A stretch of 18,154 nucleotides of DNA. Origin: Spirochaetaceae bacterium (GTDB lineage Bacteria > Spirochaetota > Spirochaetia > SZUA-6 > Fen-1364). The notes beneath the pieces were generated by a model. The model had not been told where the DNA came from, did no database searches, and worked only from the letters and a program-made list of their open reading frames with translations. Shown here piece by piece: positions 13,917 through 18,154 of this stretch; the stretch's first letter is position 1; every line of letters begins with the position of its first letter. The DNA lies in NCBI GenBank assembly GCA_003141795.1, contig PLNO01000132.1, positions 1 through 18,154 of the forward strand. The letters are read 5' to 3'. The translations under genes and the position numbers were made by a program.

Positions 13917-15011
13917 CTACAACTTTAGTTGATTTTGAAATCTGCCCGACAATTCTTGCACGAGCTCAACCCGGGAACGGAGCCCGGTCTTCTCGTAGAT
14001 GTTGTGCGTGTGGCGTTTCACGGTCGACTCGTCGATGCCGAGGGAAAATGCGATTTCCTTGTTGCTCTTCGCCTGGTAGATGCCACGAACGACGTCGCAT
14101 TCCCTGGTGGTGAGTCCGTACTGTCGTGCCGCGGTCGCAACGTCGAACGAATCCTTTGGCACGGGTTTCGACGGGGAGTCCAGAAGCCTGACGGAAGCAT
14201 GGGGAAGCCTGTCGTACAGCGGCGCCATACCGTCCCGCCTGATCACTGTAAATAGAAAGGAATAGCGTCCACGTTCATTGGCGATCGTCAGCCGGTCCAT
14301 GCCCACACGAAAGGGACCGTGCAGGAAGAGGCGGTACTGCTTGAGAAAAGCATCGTACTCAGCGCTCTGTTCCTTCCACGGGATAGATGCGCGCCCATGG
14401 CCAAAGAGCTGGTCAAATGCTTCCTTGATCCGTGCACCTGCATCCAGCACATGCCCCTGGAAATCCAGGTGTGCCACATCCTCTTCGAGGGGCGGGGTGG
14501 CCAAAGAGCGCAGAAAGGCGTCATTGAGAAAGGCGGTCATAAAGCGAAAGAGCTCGAGATCTGAGTCGGTGAACCCGGGGCTCTTGAGGCCGGCTCTGGC
14601 CAGTGACCAGAAACCGTCAACGACGCCCTTGCTCTTCACGGGGAGATAGAAAACATCGGAAATCGGCCTGGCGTTCTGCACGACGCGAATGAAGCCCTGG
14701 TGCCCGGACTGATCATAGTCGGGCATGCGGCGCAATACCACCTCCCGGCCCGTGGTGATCAGCGACTCCATCAGAAAGTCCTTCCTCGCAACAGAAAAAT
14801 AGACGGGGATGTAGTCGCTGGGATTGTTCGTAATCACCAGTTTCTTGGACTTCCCGTCGTTTGCGAAAAGGAACAGGGAGAAGTACTGGACATTGGAGAC
14901 CTGTCCGATGGTTCGCGCAGCGTCATGAACGAGGGCGTTGCTGAACGGAAGTCCATAGAGCCGCCGTATCAGCTCGCGTATCCGAACGAGTTTTTCAGCA
15001 GAAATACGCAT
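13917..15011 (-). CDS. LuxR-type transcriptional regulator with GAF-like sensor half
   Basis: This cytoplasmic regulator has 364 residues. The C-terminal DNA-binding domain, about residues 297-355, is a clear LuxR helix-turn-helix: LTTRECDVVRGIYQAKSNKEIAF, then LGIDESTVKRHTHNIYEKTG, then LRSRVELVQEL. The first 200 residues (LYGLPFSNALVHDAARTIGQ...) look like a GAF-type ligand-sensing domain without phospho-acceptor receiver motifs, so the signal is probably a small molecule or redox state. The ATG at 15011 (MRISAEKL) starts at the domain edge. An in-frame GTG at 15080 would add 23 residues unlike the family. No strong ribosome site is seen, and the palindrome CCGCCCGGGCGG occupies the region just upstream of the start. 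The adjacent downstream lipoprotein is its most likely target. Confidence 0.88.
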   Translation of the reverse strand: MRISAEKLVRIRELIRRLYGLPFSNALVHDAARTIGQVSNVQYFSLFLFANDGKSKKLVITNNPSDYIPVYFSVARKDFLMESLITTGREVVLRRMPDYDQSGHQGFIRVVQNARPISDVFYLPVKSKGVVDGFWSLARAGLKSPGFTDSDLELFRFMTAFLNDAFLRSLATPPLEEDVAHLDFQGHVLDAGARIKEAFDQLFGHGRASIPWKEQSAEYDAFLKQYRLFLHGPFRVGMDRLTIANERGRYSFLFTVIRRDGMAPLYDRLPHASVRLLDSPSKPVPKDSFDVATAARQYGLTTRECDVVRGIYQAKSNKEIAFSLGIDESTVKRHTHNIYEKTGLRSRVELVQELSGRFQNQLKL

Positions 15012-15115
15012 GCACGTCCGCCCGGGCGGGCGCGTCACTCCCCATTCGAACGGATCAACGCGACTCCCCCGCCACAGCACATGTGATCGGCTGTTGCCCG
15101 ACTATCGCAGTGATT

Positions 15116-15129
15116 CAGGGTATACCCTG
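15116..15129. promoter_or_regulatory. Perfect 14-bp palindrome, candidate operator
   Basis: CAGGGTATACCCTG is perfectly self-complementary and lies about 105 bases upstream of the LuxR-type regulator start. Its length and symmetry suit a dimeric regulator, for example the LuxR protein acting on its own promoter. No experimental or comparative support is visible here. Confidence 0.45.
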
Positions 15130-15173
15130 GGACTGCCGTTCGCAAGGGAAATCGAAGGGTCAGGGAACAGAGA

Positions 15174-15200
15174 GGCGCGCAGCCTCTACAGTTGCGCGCC
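15174..15200. repeat. Inverted repeat, 8-bp stem with 11-base loop
   Basis: GGCGCGCA (15174-15181) pairs perfectly with TGCGCGCC (15193-15200). The hairpin lies downstream of the aldo/keto reductase gene and abuts the first copy of a 19-base direct repeat. It could act as a message 3' end, but no T-run accompanies it. Confidence 0.6.
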
Positions 15201-15268
15201 CTCCATGGCTACAGGCGCACTTTCGGCCATCCCTGGCCTCGCACGCCTTCGCCCTCCATGGCTACAGG
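15197..15268. repeat. Duplicated 19-base repeat flanking a small hairpin
   Basis: CGCCCTCCATGGCTACAGG occurs at 15197-15215 and again, identically, at 15250-15268. The second copy overlaps the stop codon of the aldo/keto reductase. Between them lies GGCCA-TCCC-TGGCC, another perfect short hairpin (about 15229-15242), followed by partly similar sequence. The organisation looks like a dispersed intergenic palindromic repeat that has landed at, or been copied from, the end of the gene. Confidence 0.65.
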
Positions 15269-16233
15269 TCCGTCACGCCCTTCACGGCCTCTTCGATTCG
15301 GACGATCACCTCGGGAGTCAACCGCGGCAGCATGTCCAGCGCCTTCATGTTCTCCCGCACCTGCTCTGGACGGCTCGCGCCGGTGATCACGGTGCTCACG
15401 TTCGGGTTGTGCGCGCACCAGGCGAGGGCGAGCTGCGCGGTGGTGCCGCCGAGCTCTGCGGCAATGGCACCGAGCTTCTTGACCGCGGCATTGCGCTCGG
15501 GCGTCACTGAGTTCTTCAGCCACTCGTAGCCGGGCAGCGCGAGTCGGGACTCCTTGGGAATGCCGTCCACGTACTTCCCCGTGAGGATCCCCGATGCCAG
15601 GGGGCTCCAGATCGTGAGGCCCAGGCCCATGCCGGCGTACAGACGCTCGTATTCCTTTTCCACCTTCCGGCGCGTGAAGAGATTGTACTGCGGCTGCTCC
15701 ATCTGCGGCTTGTGGAGGTGATGCTTTTCAGCAACGCCCCAGGCCTCGCGGAGCTGCTCGGCGCTCCACTCCGATGTCCCCCAGTACAGCGCTTTGCCGG
15801 ACTCCACCATCATGTGCATGGACCATACGGTCTCCTCGATCGGAGTGTCGGGATCCGGCCGATGGCAGAAGACGAGGTCGATGTAGTCCAGACCGAAGCG
15901 CTTCAGCGCGCCGTCGATCCCTTCGCGGAGCTTCTTGCGGTTGAGCGTGTTGCGCTCGTTCACCCCGTCGTGCATCCCGAAGAAGATCTTCGTGGAAACC
16001 ACGTAGCTGGCCCGACGCCACCCCAGCGTGCGCAGCGCGGCTCCCATGATCTCTTCCGACTTTCCCGCCTCATACGCTTCTGCATTGTCGAAGAAGTTCA
16101 CACCCGCGTCCCAGGCGGCCTTCATGCACGCGCCCGCGGCCGTAGTATCGACCTGCTTTCCGTATGTGACCCATGAGCCAAGGGAGAGCACGCTCACCTT
16201 GAGCCCGGCGCTCCCCAATCTCCTGTATTCCAT
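15262..16233 (-). CDS. Aldo/keto reductase, Kv-beta/YghZ-like
   Basis: This 323-residue NADPH-dependent (beta/alpha)8-barrel oxidoreductase reduces aldehydes or ketones in the cytoplasm. The catalytic tetrad is visible as D49 and Y54 (FFDNAEAY), K82 (STK) and H124 (CHRPD). The sequence [21 protein letters not shown] and the [16 protein letters not shown] helix resemble the AKR6 group, which includes voltage-gated potassium channel beta subunits and bacterial YghZ (methylglyoxal reductase). The physiological substrate is not known. ATG 16233 has AAGGAG seven bases upstream and begins one base after the S51 peptidase stop, so it is the last gene of a three-gene operon. Its stop codon lies within a 19-base repeat. 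Confidence 0.93.
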   Translation of the reverse strand: MEYRRLGSAGLKVSVLSLGSWVTYGKQVDTTAAGACMKAAWDAGVNFFDNAEAYEAGKSEEIMGAALRTLGWRRASYVVSTKIFFGMHDGVNERNTLNRKKLREGIDGALKRFGLDYIDLVFCHRPDPDTPIEETVWSMHMMVESGKALYWGTSEWSAEQLREAWGVAEKHHLHKPQMEQPQYNLFTRRKVEKEYERLYAGMGLGLTIWSPLASGILTGKYVDGIPKESRLALPGYEWLKNSVTPERNAAVKKLGAIAAELGGTTAQLALAWCAHNPNVSTVITGASRPEQVRENMKALDMLPRLTPEVIVRIEEAVKGVTDL

Positions 16234-16234
16234 A

Positions 16235-16972
16235 TCATGTCTCCTTGATGGGGCGCAAGCTGGCGATCTGAACGACGCCGCTTGCGCGCCTTCGAAAAAC
16301 GTGCACGTCGCCGCCCCGGGCGGCGACGTCGCCGTCGGGCGCGACGACGAGGGCCGTGCCCGACACGATGCCGTAGCCGGTGGTCCCCGTGGGACAGAGG
16401 GCGAGCATCGCCTGCAGCTCGCCCCATCCATCGTCTTCACCATGCGTGTCGCAGAGGACTGAAGCGAAGCCCATGCAGTGAAAAAGCTCGACGCTCGCAT
16501 CGTCTTCGGGGTCCGTCCACCGCACCCAGGACTTCGCAAGCATGATGCTTCCCGCTGAAACCCCGAAGAACGGCCTGCCTGACTTGTACACCGTGCGGAG
16601 GACGGGGATCATCCCCTTCTCCTCCAGCACGCGCATCCCCTCTTCGACGTCTCCGCCGGAGATGAAGACGAGGTCGGCGGCGCTGATGACCCCCGCCGCC
16701 TTTGCCGGGTCCGCACGTTTGCCGCAGAGCAGCGCGGGCACGATCTCTCCGGCCCCCGCTGACTTGAGCATGCGGCCGATGAACACGCGGAAGGCAGCAT
16801 TGTCGCCGGAGGCCGCGCCCACGTAGGCGACGCTGGGCCGGCTCGTGCCTGCCTGCTGGATCGCCCCGGTCAGCAGCGGGTCCGTGCCGCGCTTCTTGAC
16901 GGCGCCCCGTCCCCCTGCAAGCAGGAAGAGCGGGGCGCCTGGTTTCGACTTTTCCGCTCTGCGGGTCGGCAC
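16235..16972 (-). CDS. Peptidase S51 / dipeptidase E-like hydrolase
   Basis: This protein of about 245 residues is a member of the S51 group (dipeptidase E and cyanophycinase relatives, class I glutamine-amidotransferase fold). The nucleophile serine sits in the signature [11 protein letters not shown] (S139). H177 in the CDTHGED segment is a plausible catalytic histidine. [13 protein letters not shown] shows the usual conserved G-G-D before the nucleophile elbow. No signal peptide is seen. The substrate could be an Asp-dipeptide, a cyanophycin-like polymer or something else. The GTG at 16972 lies five bases after the peroxiredoxin stop. An in-frame ATG at 17026 inside that gene is less likely, because the first residues would be unlike the family. 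It sits between peroxiredoxin and aldo/keto reductase genes in one operon. Confidence 0.82.
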   Translation of the reverse strand: MPTRRAEKSKPGAPLFLLAGGRGAVKKRGTDPLLTGAIQQAGTSRPSVAYVGAASGDNAAFRVFIGRMLKSAGAGEIVPALLCGKRADPAKAAGVISAADLVFISGGDVEEGMRVLEEKGMIPVLRTVYKSGRPFFGVSAGSIMLAKSWVRWTDPEDDASVELFHCMGFASVLCDTHGEDDGWGELQAMLALCPTGTTGYGIVSGTALVVAPDGDVAARGGDVHVFRRRASGVVQIASLRPIKET

Positions 16973-16976
16973 AGCC

Positions 16977-17597
16977 CTACAGCTCCTTCGCGTGCGCCGA
17001 CAGGTAGGAGGCGACACCCGCCGCATTGTCCTTCATGCCCGCCTTGCCCTTGGTCCAGCCGGCGGGGCAGACCTCACCGTGCTCCTCGTTGAACTGCAGC
17101 GCGTCCACCATGCGCAGCATCTCGTCGATGTTGCGGCCCAGCGGGAGGTCGTTCACCACCTGGTGGCGCACGATGCCTGACTTGTCGATGAGGAAGGACC
17201 CGCGGAAGGCCATGCCGCCGGCTGCCTCCACGTCATAGGCGCGCGCTATGAGGTGCCGCACATCGGCGACCATGGGATAGCGGACGTTCCCGATCCCGCC
17301 CTTCTCCACCGGGGTGTTCTTCCATGCAAGGTGCGTGTGCTCGGAATCGATGGACACGCCGATCACCTGGACGTTCCTCTTGGTGAACTCGTCCAGGCGG
17401 TGCTCGAAGGCGATGAGCTCCGTCGGGCAGACGAAGGTGAAGTCCTTCGGATAGAAGAAGATCACCTTCCATTGGCCGGGGAAGCTCTGGGTGGTGATGT
17501 CTTCGAAGGCGCTGACGCCATTTTCTTCGTGACGCATGAATCTGGGCTTCACGCCGACGATCTTGAACTCGGGCAGGGTTTGTCCGACGCCTAACAT
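16977..17597 (-). CDS. 2-Cys peroxiredoxin, AhpC/Prx1 type
   Basis: This 206-residue thiol peroxidase reduces hydrogen peroxide and organic hydroperoxides. The peroxidatic cysteine is C57 in DFTFVCPTE and the resolving cysteine is C177 in GEVCPAGW, so it is a typical 2-Cys enzyme that should act as a dimer or decamer. The protein is complete, including the C-terminal tail ending GVASYLSAHAKEL. The loop with HEENGVSAFEDIT near residues 22-34 explains why C57 lies later than in short AhpC. ATG 17597 is supported by GGAG seven bases upstream. It leads the operon with the S51 peptidase and aldo/keto reductase and diverges from the OxyR-like gene, the usual layout for an OxyR-controlled peroxidase. 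Reductant partner AhpF or thioredoxin is not in the window. Confidence 0.95.
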   Translation of the reverse strand: MLGVGQTLPEFKIVGVKPRFMRHEENGVSAFEDITTQSFPGQWKVIFFYPKDFTFVCPTELIAFEHRLDEFTKRNVQVIGVSIDSEHTHLAWKNTPVEKGGIGNVRYPMVADVRHLIARAYDVEAAGGMAFRGSFLIDKSGIVRHQVVNDLPLGRNIDEMLRMVDALQFNEEHGEVCPAGWTKGKAGMKDNAAGVASYLSAHAKEL

Positions 17598-17722
17598 TTC
17601 AATGCTCCAACGGTGATGGTTTGGGGCCGCTCGGCCCGTCGCATGCACAGATGGGGGAGTGGACCGCAGAAATCCAATCGATTGTTCTATGAATTAGCAT
17701 CGAGTGGGCCTATATCGCGGGC
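17598..17722. promoter_or_regulatory. Divergent control region, peroxiredoxin/OxyR-type genes
   Basis: This 125-base gap lies between divergent genes and probably holds both promoters and the regulator-binding site. It contains the perfect 10-bp palindrome CAATCGATTG (17675-17684), then CTAT (17687-17690) and the short dyad CTA-TGAAT-TAG (17687-17697). These do not match the E. coli OxyR consensus closely. TATATC at 17711-17716 could be a -10 box giving a leaderless regulator message. The bases 17670-17716 are clearly more AT-rich than the surroundings. Confidence 0.45.
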
Positions 17723-18154
17723 ATGCTTCCGACGCTCCGCCAACTGCAATATCTGAAGCTGCTCGCCGAGCAGGGCTCGTTCAGCCGGGCGGCCGAGGCC
17801 GCCCATGTCACCCAGCCGACGCTCTCGGCCGGGGTGCAGGAGCTGGAGAAGATCCTCGGCGCTCCGGTGGTCGACCGCGCCCGCGCCGGCGTCATTCTCA
17901 CCCCCATAGGCGAGGAGGCGGTCTCGCGCGCCTCCGACATATTGGCCCGCGCCGAAGACCTGGTGCAGGCGGCGAAAAGCGCCGGCCAGCCGCTCTCCGG
18001 GCGGTTCCGGCTGGGCGTCATCCCGACTATCGCGCCCTTCCTTTTGCCCAAGGCCCTGCCGGCCCTGCGAACGCGGTTCCCCAAGCTGAAGCTCTTCCTG
18101 CGCGAGGATCAGACCCATAAGCTGATCGCGGCGCTGAAGGCCGGCGCCAACGTG
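17723..18154 (+). CDS. oxyR: OxyR-type LysR regulator, 3' truncated by the window end
   Basis: The first 144 codons of a LysR-family regulator run open to the last base of the window. The winged helix-turn-helix covers about residues 5-64: LRQLQYLKLLAEQGSFSRAAEAAHVTQPTLSAG, then VQELEKILGAPVVDR. The effector domain begins near residue 92 (SGRFRLGVIPTIAPFLLPKALP). This pattern is that of the hydrogen-peroxide-inducible activator OxyR, particularly the alphaproteobacterial version. The redox cysteines are beyond the window, so peroxide sensing is inferred. It diverges from the peroxiredoxin gene, which fits control of that gene. No ribosome site is seen before the ATG. The style of this protein differs from the rest of the window, so acquisition by transfer or a misjoined assembly should be considered. 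Confidence 0.88.
   Translation, partial: MLPTLRQLQYLKLLAEQGSFSRAAEAAHVTQPTLSAGVQELEKILGAPVVDRARAGVILTPIGEEAVSRASDILARAEDLVQAAKSAGQPLSGRFRLGVIPTIAPFLLPKALPALRTRFPKLKLFLREDQTHKLIAALKAGANV

Larger units (their letters stand above)
15012..15261. promoter_or_regulatory. Intergenic region between the LuxR and aldo/keto reductase genes
   Basis: This 250-base gap contains no credible gene. It holds the palindromes CCGCCCGGGCGG (15018-15029), CACATGTG (about 15079-15086) and CAGGGTATACCCTG (15116-15129), plus a repeat cluster next to the reductase stop. The LuxR gene promoter should be here, but I do not see a convincing -35/-10 pair. Confidence 0.5.

Noticed and set aside
15012..15261. CRISPR or tRNA in the longest gap
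   Set aside because: Only two copies of the repeat with unequal context, and no cloverleaf that I can fold.
16234..16539. Extended N-terminus for the aldo/keto reductase upstream of 16233
   Set aside because: The extra residues are the peptidase gene read in another frame; ATG 16233 has a good ribosome site and begins the conserved barrel.

Overview
The window reads as one GC-rich bacterial chromosome segment: every base-dense stretch is coding, and I see no tRNA, rRNA, CRISPR or insertion sequence. The best taxonomic guess, from gene content and protein style rather than any search, is a GC-rich spirochaete. The reasons are the bacterial XPB-type helicase with its partner gene, an orphan LuxR regulator next to a lipoprotein, and sugar ABC operons with a signal-peptide-type binding protein. 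The last 430 bases are an exception, because they encode an OxyR-type regulator that looks alphaproteobacterial.

Left region (1-3352, + strand): a carbohydrate ABC importer with a periplasmic binding protein and two MalF/MalG-type permeases. No ATPase gene is present. A perfect hairpin with a GCAA loop lies between the binding protein and the first permease. Next (3371-6145, - strand) is a three-gene cluster read as GNAT acetyltransferase, hemerythrin-like protein and GapN-like aldehyde dehydrogenase. The dehydrogenase has glycine where the family's catalytic glutamate is expected.

Centre (6253-12565, + strand): an intracellular GH51 alpha-L-arabinofuranosidase, then a tight operon of XPB helicase, helicase-associated partner and alpha/beta hydrolase. 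Both junctions in that operon are ATGA overlaps. A TTGACC-N17-TATCCT promoter with a dyad across its -10 box precedes the helicase.

Right region (12576-17597, - strand): a secreted lipoprotein with two probable beta-sandwich halves, preceded by a GAF-like/LuxR regulator. After a 250-base intergenic stretch holding direct and inverted repeats comes an operon read as peroxiredoxin, S51 peptidase and aldo/keto reductase. A divergent, truncated OxyR-type LysR gene starts at 17723 and runs off the window.

Two themes recur. One is plant-polysaccharide or sugar use (importer, GH51, carbohydrate-esterase-like hydrolase, possible glycan-binding lipoprotein). The other is redox or damage handling (hemerythrin, peroxiredoxin, OxyR, aldo/keto reductase, XPB). 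The best candidates for undescribed biology are the translationally coupled XPB/partner/hydrolase operon with its dyad promoter, and the aldehyde dehydrogenase lacking the usual general base.
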